Positions 45,707 through 57,704 of a stretch of DNA of 64,000 nt are shown in pieces. A model generated the notes under the pieces. That model did not search any database, had not been told where the DNA came from, and was given only the letters and a program-made list of their open reading frames with translations. The stretch spans positions 13,534,001-13,598,000 of the forward strand of contig JAFFJZ010000006.1 in the NCBI GenBank assembly GCA_018340375.1, in the 5' to 3' direction. The DNA is from Gonatopus flavifemur (Eukaryota > Arthropoda > Insecta > Hymenoptera > Dryinidae). Positions within the stretch are counted from its first letter, which is position 1; each line of letters begins with the position of its first letter. The translations under genes were made by a program, and so were the position numbers.

Positions 45707-45885
45707 CACTGTAAAAAATGAGGGATTTTTCCACCACTTTGAAGAATTATTTTGTTTTTTGGGTGTTGAATCCTTCACGAATGAAGGAAAAGTCTACCAA
45801 ATTATGGTGAAAAATTCCCCATCTGTGGAGGAACTTTGCTGTCACCATTTTTTGAGGGAACATTCCACAATCATTTTTTACAGTG
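45707..45885. mobile_element. CACTG-type MITE, 179 bp, TSD CA
   Basis: Termini CACTGTAAAAAATGA and TCATTTTTTACAGTG, flanked by CA (45705-45706, 45886-45887). The interior has GGGATTTTTCCACC and its mirror, TGGTGAAAAATTCCCC. Confidence 0.75.
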
Positions 45886-45889
45886 CACG

Positions 45890-46512
45890 TAAATGAATTA
45901 TTCGTCATATTTACTACAATTTGAAATTTACAACACTGTGAAACAATGTCTTCTGAATTTTGAGAAACTTCAATAAAATTTCGGAGCGAATTCTAAAAGT
46001 TCAGTCAAGTTGCTCAAAATTCAGCAAAATTTGTTTGAAAATTCACAATAAAGTGGCTGTGAAAAATTATTCACTTTTACTGAATTTTTTTTACATCGAA
46101 TTTACTGCACTTTAATTGGAATTGGAAGGAATAATTGTAAATGCTGATGGAAATTGTCCCGTGGATCAAAAAATATGATGATTTATACCGAATATACAAT
46201 AAATTTCAGTAAATTTCTTGAAATTTTCACGTCGATGAGACTCTGTACCGAATAAGTTACAATATGAATGATCCAAGAGGATGAATCATTTGTGAAATTG
46301 ATAACGCTGGATGCTAGTAATTTCAATTCCATTCGTCTGATTCACGTGTGAAAGGATTCTCACGTAGTTCATCTATGATAAATCTGGTTATCAAACGTTG
46401 GCTCAACCGCGGGTATCTTGATTCGATTCCCAACAACGAGCCCTAATCGTGACGAAATTTTATAAATTCAAAACCTTCATCGTTCTTCGATCAGCAAATT
46501 TTCACGTTGTTA
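45890..46512. other. intronic DNA with a possible decayed CACTG element
   Basis: ACACTGTGAAACAATG near 45934 is followed by TTCAGTAAA/TTTACTGAA words to about 46230. No right terminus or duplication could be fixed. Confidence 0.3.
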
Positions 46513-47647
46513 CAGGGTTGGAAAAAATTTGGGTTTTTTCTTTCAAACCCAGCCCACTGGGTGCAATCGGGTTTTATCGGGTCTAATCAAATCGGACCAA
46601 GTTTTCTGTAATAATTTTTACTATGATCTACTAATTCTGAATTTTTATCGTATGGTTTTATCATTCCCCAGATATAGTCTTTTAGAATAATATATAAAGA
46701 TGAAAAAAGCACTAAATGAAGTAAAAAGTAATTGATTTTGAGATTAGTCAAATTTGCAAGTGCAATTTACTCTAATTTGTAATGAATCTCACTGCAGTTT
46801 GATCTATTCCTTGTGTTTATCCTAAAATTTTGCAAAGAGTCTGTTTAACCGATTCATTCATGAGAAAAACTGATTCAATATTTTTAATTAATCGAGGTCC
46901 CGCAATCATACTATTCTGTTCCAATCATCTGCTGAATGTATTCAAAGAAATAAATTCGTAATATTATACATAATACAGAATGATTTCAAAATCTACTGGT
47001 TCAATTCACCTTATTGAAAAACCGTATATCTTATATTCATATGAAATTACCAAGATATTATGTCAAAATATCCATTGAATGTTATAAGTCTATCCTGATG
47101 AATATTACAAAAATATTTGTCATTGTTGTTTGAGTTATCAAATCACGTTCTTAATCTGTGAAATTTCAGTCGAATTAAAGATAAAAGTACATCACTTTTG
47201 CTCATAATATCCCTGATAGGACATGATATTTATATAATATTATCAAATTATTATACTAGAATATTCCCTTGTGAAAATCAAGAATAGAAATAGATTGAAA
47301 GTCTATGCAACTGAATCCATTTGAATAAGAGCTGGAACTGGTGATTCAATTCAATTTTGTATGAAAATTGCATCTAGTTTCTATGAATTTGTATAAAATA
47401 TAGATTGAGATTTCATTCCTAATGCATTTGAATAAATTTTTGTTTTGGTCATTAACTAAATAATGGATATTCATTGATTACGTCAGTGATGTCGATCCTT
47501 TTTTATAGAAAAAGTATTGAGTTAAAAATTCGATATATTCTGTATAAAAAAGAATCGATTCTCTCAAGGATCGGCATCACTAGAAATTTACCCACTGAAA
47601 TTCAAATAATTTTACACAGTAAGATATTTATAACGGTTGGATGAGTG

Positions 47648-48377
47648 CACTGAGAGAAGAGCGATTTGGAAGTTCAGTAAATAGTAATATACTTGTTCGA
47701 TAAATGTAAATAGTACCGAACTTTTGGCGATGTTTCATGAAATTTCAAGAAGGATCACTTAAAGTTTGCTTTACATTACTCAGTGTTCTTCAATCGTTAT
47801 TATATAATACAATATTCATAAACAAATTTGCTGTGTATCATTCAATTACTAAACGTTTAGGAATTGAGCGACACATAGGTATTCTGGTCGTGAATATTGT
47901 ATTATATAATAACGATTAGGGTGGTACTTATTTTATATTTTAAAAGTGTTTTCTGATTCTTCTGTTGTCAACAAACAAGTTTTCTGTACGGTTGATCCTC
48001 TAATTTTGTTCTACATCATGAAGGAGTGCTACAATATTTTTTACATAATTTTCAAAAGAGATTCCTAGATCCCAAAAGAGAGAGCAGAGGACCCCCATAT
48101 GTCTTTTGAAAATTATATAAGAAATATTGTAAAATCAGAGAGTCAGCTGTACAGAAAACTTGTTTGTGGACAACAACAAAATCAGAAAACACTTTTTATA
48201 TATAAAATAAGAACCACCCTAATAACGATCATAGAATACTGAGAAATGGAAAGCAAAATTTCAATAACGTTTCTTGAAATTTGACGAAACATCGCTGGAA
48301 GTTCAGTAATATTCAGATTTATCGATCAGATACAATACTATTTACTCAAAAACCTCCAAATTGCTGTTCTCTCAATG
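47648..48377. mobile_element. CACTGAG-type element, TSD TG, carrying a hAT-like MITE
   Basis: CACTGAGAGAAGAGCGATTT on the left and AAATTGCTGTTCTCTCAATG on the right, with arms of about 100 bp (GGAAGTTCAGTAA, then CGATGTTTC and mirrors). TG lies on both flanks (47646-47647, 48378-48379). The centre holds an inverted CGTTATTATATAATACAATA pair, into which the element 47917-48221 inserted. Confidence 0.7.
47917..48221. mobile_element. hAT-like MITE, 305 bp, TSD ATAACGAT
   Basis: Termini TAGGGTGGTACTTATTTTAT and ATAAAATAAGAACCACCCTA, with ATAACGAT at 47909-47916 and 48222-48229. A long inverted interior (AAACAAGTTTTCTGTACGG, then ATTTTCAAAAGA and mirrors). Non-coding. Confidence 0.9.
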
Positions 48378-48824
48378 TGAAATTCCATTGATACAAATTC
48401 AGAAAGAAGCATAACATAGGAAAATGTACTAAATAAAATAAACATTCAATCAACTTGTATTAATAATTTATTATAACTTATATTATTAATTATAAATTAT
48501 ATATATTGAATTTTATATGAAGTATATATAATTCCGAAAATATTTCCCCTCCTGGATTTTTGGAGTTTTTAATGAGTTATTGAGGGTTTTTTCAACCCGT
48601 ATCCACCCGGAAAAACCCACTGGGTTGTTAGCTTCGTGAGAGCGCTTTACGACATTTGCGCATTACAATCGATCGGACTCAACATCCCAGCGAGATAATC
48701 CTGGTTCAGACGAATTTGTTTTGCTGTCTACGAATTTCTCCAGGGAACATTTATATTTGTCCCGCTTTGAGGTTGACAAATCGATACATGGAAAAAATGA
48801 CCATCTAGGATGACAATGCGTCAC

Positions 48825-50400
48825 TTCGAGTCTTTAAATGTGAATTATTTGACAATACACATCCCTGGTAGAAATTTGTCTGGGCGTCCCATTTACCATC
48901 CACGTGCTGGATGGGACCCGCGCGGGGGCAATTGGATAACACATTTCAGCCAATTTAACTTCAGTGCCCAAACATTTAGTTGGTTTATGTAGATTTTTCA
49001 TGCGTCAACTGATCATTGATAGTCCATCAACGTATCAATTTGTCACTCGGGATTATTTCATGGGAATAAATTCAAAAGCAACGTTCTTGACCGGAAATTA
49101 CGCACTCAGAGAAAAAAAGTTGCTGAAACAGCAAACCTCGAAGATTTGCTTTGCTGATATGGCAAAACTTGTTGCTGGATTAGCAAATATCTTGCTAAAA
49201 TAGCAGAATTTTTGCTGTAACAGCAACCGTTTTGCTAATTTAGCAAAGCAGATTTTTCGAAATCGCTTTTTCAGCAAGAATTTTTCTCTGCGTGCGTGTC
49301 AAAATACATTGTTATGTCATTCATAGGTGTGATTTTACAGAAAACACATGATTTTACATTTCTAATTACCAATTTGAACAACATTCTAGCAATTCCCTGG
49401 GACATCTGGATTAGGTTACCAGAATATCTCTTTTAAAGAGAACATGTCCTCTTGTTCTCCTCAGATCTTTCTTTTTCTTCTTTTTTCCTGAATGTTCTGT
49501 TTTGTTCACTTTTTTTTTCAATTCAGTGTGATAAGATTAATGAATTTTTCCACTTTTATTTATAATTTTCTCAGTAATCAACGCACAGTGGAACGAAGAA
49601 AGGAATCGCTCGGACATATCAACTGTTCATGCAATTTCAACACTGGTTTATGATACTAAGGATTCACCTTGTAATAAATTTCTCGATTACATAAAAAATA
49701 ACAGAAAATTTCTGTCATCAATTGCAAGTTCTGAAGAATATAGAAAATAACCGTTGATGCAACTTCTATGATTGAATCTTTCATCAAACCTAATTCTAAT
49801 CACAACTCTAAAAAAAAAAAATATCTAAAAAACAAATGAAAGCTATGTGTTTTCTTTTGTGATACAAGAAATCAGAATCGATCGAAACTTTTGTTTTCTT
49901 TTCCGCTGATTTTACAATCATTCTTTCTTACATAGAATGATGAGATAAAATCAATATTCAGTTGATAAGAATATATAATTTTATATAATCTATCTTAGTG
50001 ATAAAGGGTTTGATATAAATTAAGGGGCTGTACCACTGTAAACGCTTAAGACTGGATAAGGGGGATTTTGGAATCTAGTAACTTTTTGGGAAGGTAGTGA
50101 ATGCCGTTAAGGAAAAATAGTATTATTCTGACGAACTGCCCTGATCTGTGATTCTTAATGTGATTTATATTATAAACGTTTAAAGAATAAATTTTATTCC
50201 TCTTCTTTTAGGGATGTTCTCTTTTCCTATACAATGCTTCTAGCAATCCTCATCTGGCTGAGCAAAGGCTGGAAAGTGCGTTACAAAGTTAGGTAAACAC
50301 CAACGTAACATCTGGGAAAACTAGCTGGGGCTCATCTAATTCCCAATCATAATCTGTACCAGAGATCGTAAAAATTCTCATTTAAAGACTCGAAGCAACC
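48825..50400. repeat. interspersed repeat family R, copy 1, with insertions
   Basis: Begins near CCCTGGTAGAAATTTGTCTG and ends near CTAATTCCCAATCATAATCT. Landmarks shared with the copies at 59858-60256 and 61238-61645 include CAATTTGTCACTCGGGATTA, AAATTCAAAAGCAACGTTCT and TTCTAGCAATTCCCTGGGAC. CTTCGAGTCTTTAAATG is inverted at the two outer edges. It holds the MITE 49103-49294 and about 850 bp of extra DNA from about 49415 to 50255. Confidence 0.7.
49103..49294. mobile_element. CACTCAG-type MITE of TTGCT/AGCAA words, TSD CG
   Basis: Termini CACTCAGAGAAAAAAAGTTGC and GCAAGAATTTTTCTCTGCGTG, with CG on both flanks (49101-49102, 49295-49296). TTGCTAAA, AGCAAA and TTGCTGTAACAGCAA words fill it. 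The related repeat copy at about 60058 reads ATTGCATGTCAAAA at the same place, showing the unoccupied site. Confidence 0.8.
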
Positions 50401-53200
50401 ATCCATCCTCGTTCATTTCGTTGGAACAATCATTGACAAATATATTGAAATTCTTTCGTTTCACCGCATAACATTCTATTCCATGCAACTTTGTATCTAT
50501 ACCAGGTGTTCGAGAGAATCGAGCTATAAAGCATTTGTTGTAGTAACACACCCGAAGTCTCTCCGTCTCTCCACTATGGAAGCAAGGTCGTCCTTACGGT
50601 ACTTTGTGCGCTGTCACAGCACGTGAGAGAAACTTCTTTCACCTTGGGAACAGTGTAAGGTGATGATCAATAGTCCTTTTATCTCTCATACACGCTCGAT
50701 GCAAATAGTCAGAATTGAAATAAGGATAATATCGTTGTTACGTGATGAGCTTCTTCCATCTGCTTGCGTAATAATTTTTTATGACTCTTTTTGTTCGTTG
50801 TTTTGACACTCTACGGGCAATAAATTATCAACGTAAAATAATTTATTCAAATTGAAATTTTATTCTTCTTTGCTTGTTCGCGTGAATGTAGGCATTTTCA
50901 AGAGTTCCTTGAATTTTCCCTCAAGCTCTATTCTTTCCGGCTCGTACTTCATTCGACGTCCGTTCCTGGAAGCGTGTCGCAAAGAGAGATTTTTTTCAAG
51001 TAATAAATTACTCGTCATTTTTCATCGGATCACACGATCCTTCGGAGAAACGGTATGGTAGGCAGTCTTATATGCTTATTTTTGATTATTCGTCGCGGAA
51101 GAAGAGTGGGAAAAGAAAATGCAAGGAGATAGATTCTCGCTGCGTGGTAATCCTATTTGTTCGGAACGCTGACTCGAGTTGATAAACCTACGGGTAAACC
51201 GGCGTCCCCTTCGTAGAAAGAACTTCAAGAGATTAGCCGCTGCTATCACTTTCCTTCCACGATCATAGTATTATTATGTACAACCAGATCTCATTATCAA
51301 TCAAATTGTTTTCGATTCTCATTCATTTGAATCGAGCTGAGTTTTCGCTTGGTCTCGATGCAATAACCTTTTACCTGAACCTTGATCTTTTACAAGACTT
51401 TTTTTATGATCGGTTATATAGTGGTGTAGTAACAAGATGATAATTGCCAACGAATACTTACTATCGATCATCTCCTGAACGCTGAACAGTAATGCTAATA
51501 GGTTGGGCTGCACGTCGTCGTCGTTGTCGTCTCCTCCGTCGTTCCCGTCCTCGCACAGTAATAAGTCTTGACCGTTCCTCGACAACGATCAATTCTACTA
51601 ATTGAAGAGTGTTAACAATGAATTCCCCCAGGCCGATTTCTCCAAGGCGTGACTCGTGGATTGATACGATTGAATCGTACCAATAAAAAAAATCATCAAC
51701 TACAATTATGTGCTCGCGTACATGTGCTCGCGTACATGTGCTCGAATGAGTTCCGATTTACGATTCCTTGCGCATCTCGTTTGATCGGAAGAATCGCAAA
51801 AACACCGACACGATACATAGCAGCCTCCTACTAATTGTTTATTTCAATTACATGGTCTTGATAATAACTAAAATCACGACGAATACCGTGAGAAATGATG
51901 AAATTAAAATACTCCATAATTAATCACGTTCATAGAACTTTGACGCTGTTTTCCTACACAAGAGAATTATTATCGAGTGATCTCATATTACCAATCAAGA
52001 ACTATCAACTTACCATCCGTGTCCCGTAGATGTGCTACTTTTTCACATTTCTATGACTCATGGTTTTGAATTACATCTTCGAAATACGTCGCATATTCCG
52101 AACACGTTGAAATTATTCCCTCGGTAATGAGAGGTGGTTTCTCTCGTAATTATGTATACGAGTCAGAGAAAAATTATATCATCGAACACGACTGACTGTG
52201 CGCTATAGCAAAAACAACTCGTGATCCATTATACGAAAGTTCTTTCGGAGTATCGGGATGTATACAACATATATGATGAATAATTCTTCAGGGTATGCGC
52301 ACGTAGCTCGATTTTTATCATCTCAAAGTCCACCGAGCGTGCACTCCGTTCAGCCTTTGTTGAGAATATTTCGAGTGAATCATATATCGGCAGAATATAA
52401 ATACTAGATAATGCAAAACAATGTGTAAGTTTATATTTGAAAGTTACCAATACTCGATATCAATCGATCAGAAGTTTTTTCTTTGGTAGGTAAAGATTTG
52501 GCGATATTCCAGGAGTCTCGATCGATTGCACGTAGATGCACAAGAAAACTTGAACCACGACGAGACGATTGTGACTCATCCCCAATCGTTCTGTTGATTC
52601 ACAAGTGTTTACTCTTCTTCGCGTATGGGAATGCTATTGGGAAAATATTTTTCAATCCGTGAAAAAGAGAAAAAAAGGCAGATATAACGGATATCTGTTT
52701 ACGGCACTGTTGGGTCGCGAAAGGAACAACTTGGGAGAAAAGCAATAGACGCGTTACTCGCGTGGACTGGATTTCACGATAATAATCAATTCGAAAAAAG
52801 AGACACGATGTCGCGAATGAATTTAAAACGCCCACCTAAGACAAAATGATGACGTGAGGATCGTATACGGAAGAACAGGGGGAGCTAAGGATAATGTCTG
52901 TTGTGGTCGTTGACGAGACCACATGTGATCCGGAACCTTGACTGGGAACACGAATGATTTCATTATTATTATTATTGTTATTTTAAAACACATGACTTTG
53001 ACCAAGGCCAAGTCCTTATAAGTCCACATCATCGGGACTGTTTCAACGAATTCGTGACGATCAATATGAATTGAATCAAACACGCGTATTAAGTGATGCG
53101 CGAAGTTCATTTGTAAACCTTGTTCTGCGTGTGTTTGAAAAATGTTGAAGATTTTTCATAGAGCTCTGAATAGATTGTTTGAAAAAAATATAACATAACA
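50400..53200. other. intronic DNA, mostly unique; one candidate minus-strand exon
   Basis: A minus-strand open frame 51585-51462 (DLLLCEDGNDG, an acidic run, then NLLALLFSVQEMID) ends exactly at a strong GTAAGT donor (51461-51456) and has a stop upstream that requires a splice acceptor. It could be an exon of an unknown gene lying inside the kindlin intron, but I recognise no family. Confidence 0.3.
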
Positions 53201-53204
53201 TACG

Positions 53205-53954
53205 AACTTTCGAGGAGGTGTAAAAAGACACCTGTGGAAAACAGATCTTTTCATCTCCCGTTTGAATAACACGGGAAAAAATGTTTTTGAAGTTTAGAAT
53301 TTTTGAACTCCTCAACGATTCACTGAACTCTACAAAGAAGGTCCTTACGAAATTCTCGATAATCCTACTCCTTCCACTCCACTCCTTTTTCCACTTTTTG
53401 GTAGATCTATCAAAAAATTTATCTATTTTCTTACAAAATTTCCCAATTCCCCGGTCCCAGATCTTCCCAGTTCTAAGGAGCCAATTCGACAAAATAACAT
53501 AAATAACAATGATTTCACAGATTTTGAATTTTCGTTCCATTTCTATAAACAATTCAAACTTCGACAATATTCTCAAAACTACAAAAATATTAATCGAACC
53601 TAAATTTCGCAAGAAGATGGATAAATTTTTTTAATAGATCTGCCAAACAGTGGAAAAAGCCATGAATTTCTTTGTAGGTTTATTCCAACTTTGACTTTGA
53701 ATAACTTTTGAAGGAGTAGGATTATCGAAAATTTGTCAAAAACCTATTTTGTAGAGCGTTTAATTCTCTATAAGAATACGTTATAGTCTCAGCAGTTCAG
53801 TGGATCGTTAAGGAGTTGAAAAATTCTAAAGTTCAAAACATTTTTTCCCATGTTATTCAAATGGGAGATGAAAAAGTGCGATGCGCGACCTCTAAATATT
53901 AATATTAAGAGCTCTGCTTTTCACAGGTGTCTTTTTACACCTCCTCGAAAGTTT
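53205..53954. repeat. large foldback, arms over 250 bp
   Basis: AACTTTCGAGGAGGTGTAAA and GACACCTGTG at the left are mirrored at 53922-53954. Inner segments (TTGAACTCCT, CAACGATTCACTGAACT, TCGATAATCCTACTCCTT) are mirrored in reverse order from 53710. A 178-codon minus-strand frame here crosses the palindrome and is not a gene. Confidence 0.7.
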
Positions 53955-54503
53955 TTATGTACGAGTTTCGAAGAAGAAAAAAATTCCGATTTTTTGGAAA
54001 CAGTCTAGTCCTGAATTCGAGTCTATTTATGTTGAGATTCGAATGAATGATAACAATGCTGAGAATAGGATTGAATTCAAAGCGCTTTGAAGGGAGAGAA
54101 TTTGGATCCAGTTCATTTGTCAGATTCTGGATGTTACTACACCGTCACGGTTTCTCAATTTATATTTGACGGATTAATAGACCTGGAACTTTATCCGGGT
54201 GTATTGAGCCAATTTCAGCCCATTCTTGGCAAATGCTGACCAATTTCGCGTCATAAGAGGGCTCAAACCCATGGGCCACAACAAAAGTTGCTGTGCAACC
54301 GTTGCTCTTACGTTGTTTACAAGGTGTCCACATTCTAGAAACTCAAGGATTTCCTCTCACGCAGTACGAAAAAAATTTTTCCCCGTCATTTTAATCAAAA
54401 ACCATCACTGTAAATTGAAAAAAAAAACACCTTTCTCTTACTAATTCATGATTGGATGATAGTTTTCATTCTCCATAATGAATCAATTGAATCTTATCAT
54501 ACA

Positions 54504-54768
54504 CACTGAGAGAAAAAATTTCCGGGAACAATAAAACATTCAGTTGAATAATAGTCGCTATAAGATACTTAATTGATTTGAATAAACTTTCATTGACTCA
54601 ATTAAATAACTGTTTCAATTGATGAAATATTTCATAGCATATTGAATATTTGTTTGATTGAATGAATATTTAATCGAGTCAATGAAAGTTTATTCAGATC
54701 AATTAAGTATTTTATGGCGACTATTCAACTAAATATTTCATTGTTCCTGGAAATTTTTTCTCTCAGTG
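54504..54768. mobile_element. CACTGAG-type MITE of TTGAATATT words, TSD CA
   Basis: CACTGAGAGAAAAAATTTCC and GGAAATTTTTTCTCTCAGTG are perfect termini. CA lies at 54502-54503 and 54769-54770. TTGAATAT, AATGAATATT and AAACTTTCATTGACTC words occur with mirrors. Confidence 0.85.
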
Positions 54769-54869
54769 CATGAATTGCTCCAATTAAATGATTGATTTCA
54801 ATTTTATGATTAATGAGTCTTTGTCAGGATACTGAATTCCCGTCGTATGGAACATTTACTTCATTTTGG

Positions 54870-55690
54870 GGGTCGTTCATAAACTGCGTGGTCCATAAAG
54901 GGTGGGGAGGGGGGGAGGGGGGGAGGGGGGTTGGTTCGTCCACTGTAAAAAGAAAGTCTTAATCTGTTTGCATCTTAATTTCAGACAATGCTTTTTCCAT
55001 TGTGTCGGCGATTGTTTTTTCGGCTCAATTTGTTTGCATTATAGATTCAGTCATGAAATGAGCTGAATTTAAGACTTTCTTTTTACAGTGTCGGAAGAAA
55101 ATTCAATATAAACATCCAGAAAAATTATCCACTTAAATATAAACCGAATAGATATTTGATTAGATCAAATAAGATTCCACTTCACGGAGAAGAACGCCGC
55201 TCGAGGATATAAGAATTTTTGTTATTTTTCTTAGTGAACTAGAAACAGGAAGGTTTGTGAAATGAATTTTTACACAAAAATACGAAAGATTATGAATATT
55301 GTAGGAAAAATAGTAGGTAGGATTGAGATAAAGCGTGTAGTAAAAGTTAATTAATCGTTTGTAATTTCTCGTATTTTTATGTAAAAATCCATTTTACAAA
55401 CCTTCCTGTTTCTGGTTTAGCAAGCAAAATAGGAAAAAGTAGTATATATTTTTCTCCATGTTGGTTCGAGTGAATTTCATTTGGAATGAGAACAATTTTA
55501 TTTCAATGGAATGAATCTTTCGTTTCGGCTGATTAAAATTTTATTAGGCTCATATTTTGGATAAAAATTCATTTGATTGAAATGAAATTTGGTTGAACGT
55601 CAAAAACTACGTTACTACATAAGGGTGGGGGAGGGGGTCAGAAGAAAGCCACGGTAGAGCTACATGGGGGGGGGGGGGGAGAAAAGTCGT
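54870..55690. repeat. two direct G-rich repeats bracketing smaller elements
   Basis: CATAAACTGCGTGGTCCATA at 54881 and AAAACTACGTTACTACATA at 55604 each run into AAGGGTGGGG and long G tracts (54900-54930, 55624-55635 and 55667-55679). Between them are the MITE 54941-55090 and a foldback with AACAGGAAGGTTTGT arms (about 55190-55440). The G runs on the plus strand could form quadruplexes. Confidence 0.5.
54941..55090. mobile_element. CACTG-type MITE, 150 bp, TSD TC
   Basis: Termini CACTGTAAAAAGAAAGTCTT and AAGACTTTCTTTTTACAGTG, flanked by TC (54939-54940, 55091-55092). Non-coding. Confidence 0.85.
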
Positions 55691-57135
55691 GAAAACAAAT
55701 CACAGAAAATTCAAAACTTTCTGATAAAGCAAAGCATTTTCACTCATCAAATGGTTTCCTGAGTTTATAGAGTTTCAATAAATTCTATGGGATATCCTGT
55801 ATTTGTTTATTGCTAATTTCATTGAATGCCTGATTGACCACACAGCACAAATGTTTTAGTAATATTTTCGAAATATTTTGGAGATGATACAACGTCTTCA
55901 GAAGATCTCAAAATAATCTTGAGTGGTTCTGGAGACATTGAAGAGTGAAGTACTGAAGTTTCAGAGACATTTTTCTAATCTCAATACTTCGGTTGAATCA
56001 CATGCACCCACAAAAATGATTGATTTGAATACGAACCTATACTAGACATTTCATTGCGCCCAATAAAATTTGACTCCATTCAAGTAAATTTTATTCGAAA
56101 CGATTAAAAATTTATTTGAATGAAATAAATTTGTGACTTAATCCAAGTGAAACTCTAGTACGTTCTTATTTAAATAGGAATTTAGTTGATTGAAATAAAG
56201 TTGAGTTAATCCAGATAAATCCAAATATAAAATTTTCTCAGTGTGGTGCCCCTATTATCTGTCGGAAATTATATGTTTCTCTCAAGTTTCGATCAAATTT
56301 CATTCAAAGACGATAAACTGAAATTCATTTCGAATTAGTAAAACTAGAAGAACTTCCAATGTTGAAGACATTTTTTTGTATTCAAATTCTAAGATATTTT
56401 TGTAATTCTGCACTGAAAAAATTTCATTTGAAAAATTACCGTGAAATTTTAGTGAAATTTTTCAAATTATTACTGTGTATTTTGCAAAACTTGTAGAAAA
56501 TATCACTCTCAACTGTTTACAACTTGACTCATTCTTACGAGCTGCACAGTAATTTTTTGAAGGATTTTCACTTGTGCTTCGATTACTGAAATTTCACGGT
56601 AATTTTTACAAGAAAATTCTTTTATAGTGTACATTATACAAATATCTCTCAAAGGTGTATCCATGTTCATTCGATCCCATGAAACATTAAAACTGAATCC
56701 ACTCACTTTTATTCACTTCAACACTTAGCATAATACCGGATTGAAATGTCAGGGAAATTCTTATCAAGAATTCTGTGGACACCCTGTGTCTATCAAGTTT
56801 ACGCAAAGTTGCTGGGAATTTGCTACGCATGTGATTGAGAGTTTCATGAAACCGAGCAACTTCCCAGCAACACGATAACAACTCAAGCTAAGATCCTAGA
56901 TTTACAACATATCGTTGCGCATTTGGCGACGCAACGTCCCTGCAAATTGCTTCAAACTGTTGTTGTACATTTTCAACAATTAGCTGCATATTTGCTAAGC
57001 ATTTTGCTGTTAGAGATGTTTGTGAACACAAACCACCGAGTAAAATAGATCCAGGATTGTATAACCAGTCGTCAAAGTGGTTTGTTTTGCAGTACTCCTT
57101 TATCCATTAGAATCTGAATTCGGATTTTGATACTA
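55690..57135. repeat. intronic DNA with several word-rich MITE remnants
   Basis: A CACTG-ended MITE lies at about 56411-56629 (CACTGAAAAAATTTCATTTG to TTTTATAGTG; flanks TG and TA). Words TTTGAATAAA/TTTATTCAAA fill 56010-56240, and TTGCTGGGAA / AGCAACTTCCCAGC fill 56810-57000. No genes. Confidence 0.45.
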
Positions 57136-57445
57136 CACTGTAAAAAAAAAGGGTTACGTTAATAGTTAACATACATCAATTTGGAATCCGACCTAATGTA
57201 GCATAACTTCAAAGATAATCTATTGTCTTCATGTACAATGTAATATATTAATAGTTAATTGATGAGTAATTAATAAAAATATGATGGCATTGATAATCTA
57301 TGATATTAAAGGGTGATAGATCATCAGTCAACTATTAATATAATATATTATGTGTGAATGAAAAGGATTGACCTTAATGTCATGCTATATTAAGTCGGAT
57401 TTCAAACTAATATTTGTTAACTATGAATGTAACCTTTTTACAGTG
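57136..57445. mobile_element. CACTG-type MITE of GTTAACTATTAAT words
   Basis: CACTGTAAAAAAAAAGGGTTAC and GTAACCTTTTTACAGTG. Flanking dinucleotides TA and TG differ at one base. AATAGTTAAC, TTAATATATTA and mirrors recur. Confidence 0.7.
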
Positions 57446-57560
57446 TGAATACAGGGATAGAGATAAAATAACATGATTCATCGTTCATCAAATAATTTCG
57501 TGTACTAATTTTCGCATGATTCCCAGATGAACAACAACGATACACATTCGTCTTACGCAA

Positions 57561-57704
57561 CCCTGCTTGAAGAAGAATCTCATTGAACCGATTGATTCTC
57601 ATTGATTCCGATGCAGAAAACTGATTCAAACCCATTACGAATCAATCTTTGATGGGTTTGAATTGGTTCTCTGCATCAGAATCAATAAGATTCTTTGAGC
57701 AGGG
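57561..57704. repeat. 144-bp foldback, CCCTGCTTGAAGAAGAATC ends
   Basis: CCCTGCTTGAAGAAGAATCT on the left is mirrored by AAGATTCTTTGAGCAGGG. AATCAATCGGTT-type words are inverted inside. No clear duplication. Confidence 0.55.

Larger units (their letters stand above)
46513..48622. mobile_element. hAT-like element enclosing two nested MITEs
   Basis: The termini CAGGGTTGGAAAAAATTTGG and the imperfect mirror CCACCCGGAAAAACCCACTG are flanked by CGTTGTTA / GGTTGTTA (46505-46512, 48623-48630; seven of eight bases agree). AACCCAGCCCACTGGGT-type words occur near both ends. No transposase was recognised in the AT-rich interior. Confidence 0.55.

Noticed and set aside
53076..53612. 178-codon minus-strand open frame
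   Set aside because: It runs through a large inverted repeat (53205-53954), has low-complexity composition and matches no family I know; most likely chance.
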